A stretch of DNA of 64,000 nt from NCBI GenBank assembly GCA_009792885.1, contig WMCF01000032.1, forward strand, positions 7,412,898 through 7,476,897, in the 5' to 3' direction. Below the pieces are notes generated by a model. That model had not been told where the DNA came from, searched no databases, and saw only the letters and a list, made by a program, of their open reading frames with translations. Both the position numbers and the translations under genes were made by a program. Positions 24,656 to 36,590 of this stretch are shown piece after piece. Source of the stretch: Eremophila alpestris peregrina (taxonomy: Eukaryota > Chordata > Aves > Passeriformes > Alaudidae). Position 1 is the first letter of the stretch. Every line of letters begins with the position of its first letter.

Positions 24656-27600
24656 ATCGCTCTGAGATTATTCAGACCTTCCCTCCAGGTGCAAACTCTT
24701 CCCCAGCTTGCTCAGAAGTGCTGTTTCTCATTCATTAGTGGATCTCCCACAAGGAGTTCCTTGACGTGCAGGTAGCTCATAAACCTGAATTTTTATGGGA
24801 GTCAGGGCAGAGCTTAATTCCAGTTACAGGAAGCAGGAGGAAGAAGGGGGGACTTTTGAGCTGTTTTATTGTAATTTAAGTAGGCTTCTGAGATACGAGG
24901 AGCTGGCAGTAATGTCAGAGGTTACGAGGAGTTCCCATACAACTGCAAACCCATATTTCTCCGTCCTCATGCACAGTGTGGGAGAAGAGCAGCCAGAGGT
25001 AAGTGGCAGAGCCAGGAGGAGGAACAGAGCTGTGAGCTGCCTCTGGTTTGTCTCTCCCTCTTATCAGATCTCAGCTTCACAGTAGCAGCTTCCACAGCAA
25101 ACTCCTTTCCAGGCTGAATCCCTGGAGGTGGGAGATTTGAGGCACAGGAGAGCAGCTAAGGAGGCAGAGGAGCAGCTCCTTCTGGCTGCAGCCAACTGCT
25201 TGGGATCCCTCCATGGCACAGGAGGTTTCCTTTTCCTACAAGCCCAACAGGTTCCCCAAGGAGATGGATTGGGTTAATATGTCATTTGTCAATTTGTCAT
25301 TAATTTCTCATTTGTTATGAGGTGGATCCTGACGAACACTGACTGCTCTGTGATTCTTTGATGGGCACCTGTCTGTGGTTTTTTTTTTTTCTAACTGGTC
25401 AAGATTTCCCCTGCTGGATTTCAAACTGCAAAAGAAATCAATCCCCTACCCAACTATTTCTTGTAGACATCACAATGAATGTCACTGAATGAACTGAAGT
25501 AATTGGGGCCACACTGTGACATAACACAACACAACTGCTCCACTGAGATTGTTCCAGTTTCACATCCACTTATGTACCACAGCAGAAATCCTTCTGCTGT
25601 TAATATTCCCAATTATTATTTTAATTTTTTTTCTTTTCTTTGCTTGACAACCAGCTTTTCCATCACTTCAGATGATATTTCCTGTTTTAATCCATCCTGG
25701 GTACAATTGTGTGTTCTTTTCCAGGGCAGATGGAAGAAAATGGGCATCAGTTGAGATGGTCTGTGCCAGGAAATGTAAAATAATGCCGTCATTCTTCAGA
25801 CAACCCTGCAGCAGCAGGCTCAGACAGCTACAAAGTAGAGCACATGCATGGATTTGTCATCCTGTCTTGCTCTTGAACAACATTGGCTTCTTTGTCAATT
25901 GTGAGGAAACAGGGGGGAAAGCCCCTTGGAGATGAGCCACACGTTTATTTGTTCCTGAGCTCTGATAGCAACGTTGGCTGCAACACAATCCTTTTTTTAG
26001 ACAGGAGAGGTGAGCATCTTGTGCAACCTGCTCAGGAAAGTCAACAGATGTGCTTGGCAAATGCACTTTCTTGAGACAAGTCGACTTGTGACACCCAAGG
26101 ACAGGATGTGTGTGGATAAATCCGATGTTCCAGGCAGAGCAGGGGTGCTGTTACCTACTCCCTTCAGCCCCAGTCCTGGTGTGAAAAAAGCCATCAACCA
26201 TGGCCATGAGCTGTGGGCAGAAGTGCCCTTAGCACACTGCAGAGTGAAACAAACCTTGGGGAATGTGTGAAACCTCCTTTTCTGCTCCTCTGACCCACGG
26301 GGGTGGACATCTGACGTTTCTATTCGAACTAATGATTTAGTCATTAGGCTGTGCCTTTTCCCGAGTTCAGCTGAGTGTGGCAGGTCCTTCTGAGAGGGCA
26401 CACTTTGCTCCACCTCCTCCTTTTTCACAGTGCTCACAACATGAAGAGATTCACCACTTCCTTTGTCTCATGGACAAGTAAATACAGGCTCTGTGGGCCT
26501 CCTGGCTCCCTCAGCATCTGTTTCCAGGGTGCCAGTGGGAAGAAGGTGCCTTCAGAGTGGTAGATTTTTTTCAGTATTTCTGCCTTCATCACATATTTTG
26601 GGGCTATCACGAAAATATTTATTTCTAACTGCCAAGGGAGGTGCCTTTTACTGGTGAACGCTCTGTTTCTCAGGCCCTGTGAGTGAAACAAAGTCCAGTG
26701 CTGAAAGATGCCATTTAAATGGTTGCATTCCCCATCCTCACCTGTGCCAGAGGCTGGGCCATCCACAAACAGTTAAAGTCTGGTCACAGCAGCACACAAA
26801 CAGCACCTGAGGAGCTGCAAATGCACTGAGACACACACACACAGCCCATCCAAGCACTCCACAAGGGGGATGGTAGGATTTTTAATGCCTCCCAGCAAGC
26901 ACATGTGAAGAGGTTTGGTAACCCAATATGAATTCTGAAATGTACAGGCACATCTGTGTCAACCCCTAATGAGAAAGTGCCTCTGGAGCACTCCAGTGAA
27001 ACACCTGTGTGACTTCTGTGCTGCCTTCAGATAAACACATGCTCCCCCCAGAACAGCAGCCTTGCTGTTTAAGTTTGATGGGCTTGCAGATCATGGAGTA
27101 TGAGAATGAGCACTGGTGGTATTAGTGCTGCAAGTCCTGCTGGCAAAACACATTTCCTTTAAAAAACCGAATGTCACCACTGATGGGTGACACCTAACTG
27201 AGTGACACACTTCCACGTGCATTAGCACATACTTTAAAATGACTTCATTTTAAAGAAAATGTCTGCAAGGGAAGGGAAGGAGATACACCCCTCCCTTGTT
27301 GGTGCATTAAGATGGTTTGAGAATTCCCCACTCTCCTACTTGTTGAATTTCAGCTCCCTTTAAAGTCAAAAGCAGCATTAAATGTCCATTTCCAGCACTC
27401 CTGTATCAAGGGAGGGCTCTGGATCATTCCCCATTGCATCCCAGGAACAGATGACTGACACTGAATGTGTTTAATAACACACCTAGCTCAGGGAACATTT
27501 GACAAAGAAGGAGTGCTCCTCTTTTGCTGTTGCTTTTTTTGAGTGCCCAGAGCTACCAGAGAGCCCTGTAAGGCAGCTGAGGCCAATATTTAGGCATAAT

Positions 27601-28622
27601 TCAGGTCATTTCATCCTGAAAAAGAGCTCAGAATAAACTTCAGCAACTGCTACTTCTTCCTGTCCTGGACCCCCACAGCAAAGTGTCACTGGAACAGAGT
27701 CCTGGTGCTCCAGAACTCCCTCCCATCAGCTCCTCAGCTGGGCTGAGCCTCCCTGTAATAGATTAAAATGAATAACAATGATAGGGAATTAATAGGTAAC
27801 TAATTAAGGTTTAGAAAGACCAGCGAAACCATCCCAGGGCTAAGAAGCTTTCCACAGCTTAGGTCTGAAGCAAAGTTGACACATGAGCAACGTTTAGGTT
27901 CTAATCCTCCTCTATCCCCTGCTCAGTCTCAGTGAGAGGAACATACCCCTGCATCTCTCTTCTCTTCTGGATTTTATAGCTCTTCTTAATCTTGTATTTT
28001 TCCTTGGGTGAGTCCATTCATTCTCAAGGTTGAGACCCTGGAAAATATCTTCTGAATTTTCAACAGGCTGTTGTCTCCCTCATCACAGTTCTTATTCCTC
28101 TCTTCCCTTATGAAACATAACTCATTAAAGATCAAGAAGAGCTTAACTCAAATATAGGTTTTGTTTGTAGAATTTGCCCTTCCTCTCCCTCCCCATCTCC
28201 CCTTTTCCCAGTGTATTTTATTTTCACTATCCTCTCAGAAACAACTTTCCAACTCTGTAGCTCCATCAATGCTAAAGGAGTTATCCTGCATTCACAGGAA
28301 GAGCAAAAATCCCAGGTTTGTGCTTCTTTATCCTTTAACCAGTGAAAGCCACAATTTACAGGTTCTGCAATCTTTCAAGCTTTCCTTAATAAGGGGTACT
28401 TATCCTTGTCACCAAGAGGTAACCTCAGGATTATACAACAATAAAAGTTCCTTTTGTCTTCTCTTCCAGGTGTCCATATGTCTGCAATGGGGAATCTGGC
28501 CAGCTCACACAAACTTCCTCTCCTCCAAGAACTGCATACTGAGGCAAATTCCCAGCTTATTAAAAAATAGTTTTGTTATTTTGCCATCTTGTTTGTTCTA
28601 CAATTCCACTGTATTTCCCCTC
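24656..28622. other. Unannotated non-coding sequence
   Basis: No gene is supported. A T run near 25380-25390 and a short CA run near 26831 are present. Both-strand frames at 25997-26766 (up to 146 codons) overlap and show no domain. Confidence 0.55.
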
Positions 28623-28693
28623 CTCTCTCTCTCTCTTTTTTTTTTTTTTTTTTTTTTTTTCTCATTCTATTCTTTTTTTTTTTTTTTTTTTTT
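28623..28693. repeat. (CT)n followed by two long T tracts
   Basis: A short CT run (28623-28635) leads into T25 (28636-28660), a 12-base interruption, and T21 (28673-28693). Read on the minus strand this is a split poly(A) tract. It accounts for the low-complexity phenylalanine-rich end of the long plus-strand frame at 28161-28814. Confidence 0.9.
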
Positions 28694-28776
28694 AATTATG
28701 CCGCTGGCTTTTGGAGGGAAAAAAACAAGGAAATGGAAAAGAAAAAAAAAAAAGCCAAGAATTTTTAAAATAGATC

Positions 28777-29178
28777 TTTATTTTGGGCTGTGTGTCACTT
28801 CCAAACTTCTGTAGGAATTGATAGGAAGATCCCAAGATTCAGATGCAATTTGTCCAGTGAAGAGCTATTTGCATGAAGTACACAGAAGCTTCCAAAAAAA
28901 CCCTGAAGATCTTAAAGTATGTTATAAAGCTTCTCTTCAGCTTCTGTCACAAAGTGCTTTAACTTCACTGCTGCTGAAGTCTTTTCCAAAGTAAATGAAA
29001 TCAGAACTGGAATGACTAAAACTTGAGTAACACTGTCCCAGGGTTTAATGTGGTCCAAACACTCAGTTTCAAAGTTTAGCTTGGTTGTTTTAGTTTTCCT
29101 GAATGATTCCTGAGACAACTTTTCAATTCAGTGCTGGATTTTCTTGGCTTGTTCAGTTTCTTTTTTCACCCTTTCTTA
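28777..29178 (-). pseudogene. Possible decayed retrocopy of an unknown coding sequence
   Basis: On the minus strand an open frame ends at a stop near 28912 and, reading through one in-frame stop, extends back to about 29178 (roughly 88 codons). The translation is charged and protein-like: a Lys/Glu-rich start (KKETEQAKKIQ) and an end reading KLKHFVTEAEEKLYNIL. An AATAAA signal lies downstream at 28777-28782 and a long minus-strand poly(A) at 28693-28636. The signal-to-tail distance of about 85 bp is longer than usual. I do not recognise the protein. It may also be chance open sequence in AT-rich DNA. Confidence 0.25.
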
Positions 29179-29446
29179 TGAGTTCCTAGATTTTGAAGGC
29201 AAAAGCCAGTCATGTTGAGATCTGGGAAAGTGCTCCTTCCATCTAAAGGACAATGTTTTGCTCTGTGGCTTCTTTCTCAAAGACACAAAACTGACCATAA
29301 GGACATATTAATTTTTTTAGTTATACTTTGTCCTTCATTACATTTTGAAGGAAAGGATTGACAGAATTCCTTATATCCCTTCTTCTTCGAATGCTATGAA
29401 AGTATTCTAGAATTTTTCCTTAATATACACTTGTGAAAAAATTGAA

Positions 29447-29497
29447 AAAGCATACAAAAATGCAAAAAAAACCCCCAAAAACCCAAAAAAAAAAAAC

Positions 29498-29544
<47 letters not shown>
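29447..29544. repeat. A-rich tract ending in A46
   Basis: Irregular A runs with CC or CCC breaks end in 46 uninterrupted As at 29499-29544. Homopolymers this long are a common assembly weak point. On the plus strand it could be a retroposon tail, but no matching body is seen on its left. Confidence 0.9.
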
Positions 29545-29548
<4 letters not shown>

Positions 29549-29789
29549 AAAGACAGTGCAATGTTTGTTGGTGAATCACCCAAAAGGCACCCAGACACCA
29601 ACACAACATCGTTGCGTGGCTGTTTGCAACCTCACCTCATTGAATTTTGCAACGCCGTTTCACAATGCCACTTTGTAAGGCTTCCTTTGTAAAAATCCTG
29701 TTGTTTAGAATTTAGGAACCCCAGCCAGGCTTTGGAGAGCAGGATTTCAGCTCTGCCTGCTCCTGGCTGTCCACAATCTCCCCCTGCTC

Positions 29790-30032
29790 TGTGCCTCTGG
29801 CGGGGCAATCGCGCGGCTCGTGGCGGGGCGCGGATGGAGGGATCAATCCTCCCAATCCTGACACATTTTTATCTTTTGACATCACACAGCAAACCAGCAG
29901 CCCTCAGCTCAGTCCCCCACAGCCCCTGGTGGCTCCTCACTGCTCAGTGGCCACGGATTTGACGCGGCCTCTGAGCTCCTCCTGCCCCGCCACAGCAGAG
30001 GCGCGAAGTCTCCGGTTCTCCGACGCCAAATT
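29790..30032 (-). mobile_element. Probable ERV 5' leader, internal fragment next to LTR
   Basis: On the minus strand this directly follows the LTR. It starts with a primer-binding-like site and continues into GC-rich DNA with many CpGs, for example in 29808-29832 and 29956-30025, unlike the CpG-poor surroundings. No gag-like frame is seen before the sequence returns to ordinary composition near 29790, so the rest of the provirus is absent or was lost. The left boundary is judged from composition only. Confidence 0.5.
30011..30028 (-). promoter_or_regulatory. Candidate retroviral primer-binding site
   Basis: The minus strand reads TGGCGTCGGAGAACCGGA just after the LTR's CA end, with a 4-nt spacer. 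A TGG start at this spot is what a tRNA 3'-CCA primer requires. I could not match the rest with confidence to a specific tRNA. Confidence 0.5.
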
Positions 30033-30195
30033 TGCTGTTCTGGTGAACTTCTCAACCCCCCTGCCAAGCTTAGGGTCTTAAAGGTGTCAGAGTTATCTCT
30101 TCTGAGATTAACCCCGGCAATATAAAATTTTTCTTCTCACCGGCCCATGCTTGAAATTAGGAATCGGAGAACGTCTGGGTTGCGGACTGCAGATG

Positions 30196-30201
30196 TTTAT
30201 T
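30196..30201 (-). promoter_or_regulatory. LTR polyadenylation signal AATAAA
   Basis: A canonical AATAAA on the minus strand sits within the LTR, downstream of its TATA box, where the R region is expected. Confidence 0.6.
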
Positions 30202-30294
30202 TTACAAATCTTATCTCTAAGTTCTTTCTGTTCTGCGTGATGTTCACAGGCAGCTGGAAAGATGGATTTTCTTTCACCCACGACAGTGTCTGGA

Positions 30295-30302
30295 CTTTTA
30301 TA
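30295..30302 (-). promoter_or_regulatory. LTR TATA box (TATAAAAG)
   Basis: The minus strand reads GGGTATAAAAGTCCAGAC, a near-ideal TATA box. Initiation would fall about 25-30 bp downstream, before the AATAAA signal. Confidence 0.65.
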
Positions 30303-30589
30303 CCCTAAACCTACGTAAACATTGTTTTTCTCTAAACACCAATAACTAAAACCCATGTCATGCAGTGAAATTTTACCTTTACCAATCCTAAGAACCCGTC
30401 ACCCTTTGCAAAGAGGAAGAGGAAGAGAAGGACAGGAAAACGTGACCTTATCACATTGATCTACAACCATATTTGCCCAATATAAAGAATACAGAGAAAT
30501 CTAAAAGTAACATTTTTGCACCAAGTGACATAACAAAAATCACACAAATCAAACCCTTGTGACCTCCAAATCCTCAGACAGCCCTGACA

Positions 30590-33500
30590 GTGCTTTTTCC
30601 ACGGGCTGAGACCAAAAACATCACTGTTTCAGGCACAGGCCAGGGAGGATCACCCCCCCTGTCCAGGCTCCTGCCCATCCAGGAGAACCAGAGAGATCCT
30701 CTGGTTCGCCACAAAACGGTGGGAAGAGCTCCTTGTGCCTTAATGGCCTGAGTGGGTCCAGCACAGGGCTGGGAGCACAAGTGTTTATGGAAGGATGAAA
30801 AGCAAAATACAAGTTTTTTAGGGAGGAAGGTATGATGTCACCCGGAGCACGGGCTATTTCTGGAACCAAGCTGTGAAACCCATGATACATTTTGACACAT
30901 AAATGTTGCCAAGGAAAACTGATAATATAATTGTTAATACGGTCACAGCCAACTGTTTTTCAGATAAGGAGTTAAACTCTCCTCTGCAATACAGCGTTTG
31001 TGGAACGTAGCACCTAGTCATGCCATGCTTTCATTGGCTCTGGGATTACTTATATCATATTTAAATAAAAGGACTGGATTATTTGGGTACCATAAGAACA
31101 ATGCATTGCTTATGGTCTTGCAGCATTTATCTTAAGTCAATACAAAAAGTTTTTGAGTTCTAAAGCCTGTGTCAAGGGCAGCGAAACAAGGGCCACATTC
31201 AGTGAGCTGGTGATTTGTTTATTTTTTAATGCACATTTAAGTATCTTATTCTGGGGGCTCAGATATACTTAGATGATTCAGTTAAATACAGCTTAATTTT
31301 CAAAAAAAAAAAAAAATTGTGTCTGTCTGAGGAACCAAATCTGATAGAAAATATTACAAGTTATTATGTGCAATTTGTTCTAGATAAGGCTAATGATCAA
31401 ATAACTTCCTCATCTCTGCCACAGCACAATTTTCCCTGAGATAGAGGTCCATTTTTTTGCATCCTTCAGATGAGCTTTGTTCCTGGGAGCTTGACAGGGC
31501 TCCACAATGTAATTATAGAGTGATTAGGAGTAAGTAATACCAGAAAAGAAGAGATACTTTATAAGTGCAGATAGGGAAGGGAAGGGATAGGTTCAGCTAT
31601 GAAACAGAGAGAGAAGTGAAAACTGCTCAGAGGGGCTCAGGACAGAGGCAAAGAGTGACAGCCAGGACTCAAGGTGTGCAGGGAACAAGTGGAGCACTGG
31701 AGGGTGAAGTCTGGGCATGAGAAACAAGTAGAACATCTCTGCCACCTGCAAAAATGCAGGGGCAGGCCAGAGTTTAAAAGATGTTTAGGTGACCACTTAA
31801 GAGTTTCAGAGAACCAGAAGTCTCCCTGAGTCTTAGACTCTTATGTTCTCCTCAAAAGCTTATAATGTCCTTTCCCCCATATTTACAGGCAGACACTTTT
31901 AAGTATAAGGTTATAAAACGGTGTAACTATTTAAATCAATACTTTCTACACCTTAAATGCTGAAATTTCTGATTGCAGTGAAAAAAAAAAAGCATTTTTT
32001 TATCCTGGTTTGTGGTGGATGCCTGCAGTTCATTTGCAGCTATGGCCAATTTACTCTCTTCTAGAAAGAAAAATAGGTCTCTGAACACTGAATAACATCT
32101 CTTTACTGCTGACCCTCACCCCTCCCAGTGGGAGAACGGAGTGAGTGATTTTGGCCACGAACCTGCTGTGCTCCTGACTTTGATGGTGTCTGAAGGCCCA
32201 TGAACAATTCCTTTGGGAGTGATTTGTGCTGGTGCTATTCCCATTTCCCCAAAATCAGCTTTCCTGCCGTGGTGTGATGCTGTGCTGTCCCTGGAGCGGG
32301 GTGCAGGGTCATTGGAGGCTGGGTCTGTGTGTCCAGACCCTGTCTGGTGGTGCCTGTGCAGAGCTGCCTTGGCTGGGGTGTGTTTTCCCAGCTGCTTTCT
32401 TGGCTCCCAGCTCCGGCTCTCCGTGTCCAAGTGTCTGTAACACACCATCTCCCCGTGGTGGGAAGTGTGATGGTGTGATCAGTGAGCTCCATCAGATGCT
32501 GCTGAATGTAGTTCAGGAAAATAACATCTAAGAAAGGACCGCTTCCTCCTCCTTGAGCCCAGCTCTTTCTGCCAGAAAGTCTCTCCCAGGTGTCTTTCTG
32601 CAGGGCAGCTTGTCTTTGACTTCCCCTGCTTTAATAGATCATATCACACCATTTTACTAAACTAATAGAAGAGTTTGGACTCTGTTCTCCTCTGATTCCC
32701 TGCCTTCAGCCAGAGTTCCAAGTTATTTTTCTAGAGTACACTGATTTATCTTTCCCTTCCTCAAGCAAAAATTTCCCAAATAATGGGTCAGGCCTGAGTG
32801 GCAGCGTGGAAGTGGGTGGCCAGAAGAGGTTTTTTGTGTATTATTCCTCCTTTCTGAAGACAGGACATGAACTCCAGAGGGCTGAGTTCTGCTGCCAGCT
32901 CAGCATCAGCTCAATCCTGACCTTCACTGCCAGTCATTCGCCCAAGAGCAGCAGAGTGCAGCCTGGCCTGCTGGAGCTTGGGTTTCTGTGTAATTGGTTC
33001 CCATGTCACTGAATTTACAAGGTCAAATTGCACACCCTGGCTTCAGCAGGGACCTTTCCATGGGCACGGTGCCAATCTGATGGCCACTCAATAAGATCCA
33101 GGGGGCAAACTCATCCACCCACATTCTTGGGCCTCCTGTCTCTAGCTGGAGACCTCCTACTGCAGCAGATTAATTGAAGTCTTCCTATTGAGCCAATAGG
33201 AAATGCAAAGACTTGGGCAGAAGTTAGGCCAGATGAAGGCAAAACATATTAGAGAGAGCAGGGCATGGCCATTTGGAAAGATTTAGTTATACATTCGGTG
33301 AGGAGGTTTAACTGGGGACAAGGCAGATAATCCTGAGAGATGGAAAATTTGCATTTATACCCTGAATATCAACTGTTCCTGCCAGTTGTGGCCGTTGTAA
33401 CACTTGTGGGAAACAGGTGCTTGCTCTCTCCAGTGTTCACAGAACTCCCTTCCCCACAAAACCCCTCAGCTCTCAGAGAAAAAGCTGTTTGTACATAAAG

Positions 33501-36379
33501 GACTGTTACGCATGCTTCAGATTCTTAATGTCTATGAAGTTTCGATTACCCAGTAAAAGAGGAAAAAGGGGAAAAAAAAAAGAGTATCATGAGTATCATG
33601 TGACCAATTCATTTAAGAAATTATATGGCCCCTCAGCACTTGGGGATCTGTGTGGAGCTGGCCCTGCTGTGCTTGTTTTCCTCTCCTTACTGACCTCTTT
33701 GTGCAGATGGGGACCGAGGAGTGAAAAGATGACACACCGTGTGACAGCCAAGCAGGGGAACTGTGGCTGAGTCATGGGGACAACTCACATTTCCCAAGGA
33801 TTAAGCCATCTGTAGGTGAGAGAGGAACCAGGCAGGGAAAACCCCAGCCGTGCACAGAAAGTCAGAGATAAGGGAAACATCTTAAGGAGGGGTGTGAAGG
33901 TGGAGTGAACCCGTCTCACTGTGTGATTAAATGATTCCCCATCAGCCACGGTGTCACAAACAGAAAGCATGTGGGCATTTCTGCCATTCCTCAGCCTCTG
34001 CTCTCCTCAGTGCTTCTCAAGAGTCCCACCTCTCCCTGAGGCACTCACAGAGTTCACTAAAACCAGCAGGAATTAAGGTTGGTCACATTTGCCTTGTGAA
34101 TTACAGCAGGTAAAGGATGCTGGGGGAAAAAAAATCAGGAAGGCAAAAGTATGAAAATAGCAATCCCAAATATTATTCTGGCCTCTCCCCTTGCTCCTTC
34201 TCTCTTGAGACATCACACAGTCAGCATGGCAGAGGACACCATGGGCTCAGCATCCACAGCCACCAGCAGGGTGGGAACTGCTGTTTCCAGGGTGGGATTT
34301 GTCTTGGATGGAGAAAGTGTCTGCCTTGGCAGTGCCTGATCTGCAGGACATGGCTCTCCACCTCCCCCACATCTCCATCCTGCACCTGTGCCAGGAGCCA
34401 ATTCCATCACCTCTGTGTCCACAACCTAAAATCAAGGTGGGGGCTGTAAGTAAGGAGGAGACAGAAGAGTGGGAAGGGCTGGAGGAAGATGGGCAGCACT
34501 GGAGACCAGAATAGTGGTGCTGAACCCATTAGCAATAATAAACTAATTATCTTTGCCCAAACCACCATTAGTGAAGTGGTTACCACCAGGCAGTCCCAAA
34601 AGGAGTGATTTTTTTGGGACAACAAGGTCAGGCCATGTGTTGGTGGGGGATGCTGATGACCTGAGGCCTCTTCCTGGACAGAAATCTCTTCCTCCACGTG
34701 TTGGGGCAGATTCCAGCACTTCATTTCAAAGGTAATGCCAGCTGAGAGGAGGTTTCTGTTCCCCAGCAGTGTGGGGTTTGTGCTGCTTTCTTGTGGCTGT
34801 GGAGGGTGACAGAGAAAATAATTCGATAAGTCTGCAGAATGTTTTTATTGTCATGTCAACAAAATATTTTCTGCCTCCACAGACTGTGGAAGTACTTAGC
34901 ATGCAGCATCCATCCAGTTTTGGAAAACACTTGAAAACCACCGACAGAATCTCACTATTCCTTTTTTTAGCTCCATAATGAAAAAGCAAACAAGAAATTT
35001 GCTGATTCCCAAAACGAACTAATTTTTTTTTTTCCTGAAGCAATTTAATTTTTTAGCTTTGATCTGATACCAGAACCCAAAGGACTTACTTGCTATTTCT
35101 AAATAATGAGTCTAATGTTTATGCTCTGAGCCTGAACTTTTCTGGTTTTGGAAAAAATGTGACTTTACATAAAAGTCCTTTGATTAAGAGATCTGCAGTC
35201 AGAGGAGTTTTCGATACAATAATGAAAAGGCCTTTCAGACCTCTCACTTGAACACTGCTCAGCACGATATGACTCAAGAAGGGAAGAAGCCGACAGAACA
35301 ATCACACTATTAGTCTTTGCTCTGCCAAGTGTTGTGTTAGTTCTATTCCTATGGTAAAATCTCCCAGAAGTGGCTGAGGGAAGCCTTAACACTGCATGGA
35401 GCGATGCACGCCTGCAAACTCACCCTGACCTGGGTGGTCTCTTGCCCCGGCTCTCTCCTTTGATTGTTATTGAGCCCTGCTTCATTGAGGCTTCAGGAGT
35501 TGATTGCTGTACAGAGGGGAAGTGTTTGGAGGAGAAACAGAGGCCGTTTCCTCCTGCTACAACCCGAATTCCCCTGCAGCAGGGATGGTACCTACAGCAG
35601 GCTGCAGCAGGCTTTGGTTCCCAGCATGGTCACAGCACAAAGGGCAGCTCTTGCACGGTGTGAGATGCCATTCCCTGCCCCAGCAGAGCACCCACCTCTC
35701 CCTGGGCTCATCCAAGCTCCTGCAAAGGTCACCCTGCTGTCCTGTCCCTGCTCCCTGGGATGTGGGATGGAAAGAGTGACTCTGGCACTCAGTAGGTTGA
35801 AGTTTGGAAGCAGAGTGCCTGTGTTATTTATGCAGAACTGACATGTCTCTTTGTCCTGAGCCATGTGGCCCAGATTCCAGCCCTTGTATCTACAAAACAT
35901 TACTCATGTGTGCACTCCTCCTTCGAGCCCTTGATTCCAACGGGATTACTCACATGTGCACACAGACCCAGGGCTCTGCAGAGCAGGGGCAAATCCTGCT
36001 GCCTTCAGCTGATTCCCACCACCACTCTGGGGATGAAAACCTGACACAGGAGCAGCTCAGCAGGAAAAGGAAGATCAGTCTGATACCTCCTGTGTATTCT
36101 CCTTCCACATTCCCATCTCTGCTGTCACTGCAGGAAGGTCTGCTCCCCTCTCCCATCAGGGCATTGCTGCATGCTAGGGGTTAAAATGAGAAAGCACTTT
36201 GGTTTTGGAGATTTATTGCCTTCCTCCTGCTATACTTGTAAAGCTCATCATTAGGGTCAGCCATCCCCACCCCTGCAGCTGTCTGTACTTTTTTTTTTTT
36301 TTCCTCTGGTTCTAGAGTTGTACTTTACTGAGAAAATGATAATTATTAAAACACACAAGGTCACGCTCTAGATGAACTT
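30590..36379. other. Unannotated non-coding sequence
   Basis: No gene is supported. Short homopolymers occur (A15 at 31302-31316, T tracts near 35022 and 36289). Overlapping both-strand frames at 32116-32531, 34117-34735 and 35370-36184 have no recognisable domain. A 9-base direct repeat GAGTATCAT lies near 33582-33600. Confidence 0.55.
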
Positions 36380-36590
36380 GGAAACGGTTCAAATATGTTT
36401 CAGGTTTGAAACTATGTAGCAGCTCAGGCCAAGTGGTGAGTTCATAACAAAAGAATGGCTAATTTCACACTTCAGATAACATTTCCCCCGGAAAGCGGTA
36501 AAGCAGATTGGGGCAGGAATTATTAAAGGTCGAGAACACTGGAGACACATAATCAGTCATTAGTCCTGATAATTAGATATTAAAGATAGG
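36380..36590. promoter_or_regulatory. Possible conserved non-coding element
   Basis: The block includes GGTTCAAATATG, CGGAAAGCGGTAAAG and, near its end, AATCAGTCATTAGTCCTGATAATTAGATATTAAAGAT, a cluster of ATTA/TAAT cores. No frame or repeat explains it. This is speculative and based on words only. Confidence 0.22.

Larger units (their letters stand above)
30033..30589 (-). mobile_element. Endogenous retrovirus LTR (about 557 bp)
   Basis: Read on the minus strand, the segment begins TGTCAGGGCTGTCTGAGG and ends GCA, in the usual TG...CA form. It has a TATA box (30302-30295), an AATAAA signal about 95 bp further on (30201-30196), a U5-like segment, and then a primer-binding-like TGG. This order of U3, R, U5 and priming site is diagnostic of a retroviral LTR. 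There is no protein content; the frame at 30108-30356 is incidental. Good preservation of the signals and CpGs suggests a fairly young insertion. I saw no second LTR copy in the window. The family (ERVL- or ERVK-like) cannot be set by eye, and the outer end could instead be at 30580. Confidence 0.75.

Noticed and set aside
28161..28814. Open frame of 217 codons
   Set aside because: Its end is encoded by T-tract and A-rich low-complexity DNA, and the remainder matches no family I know.
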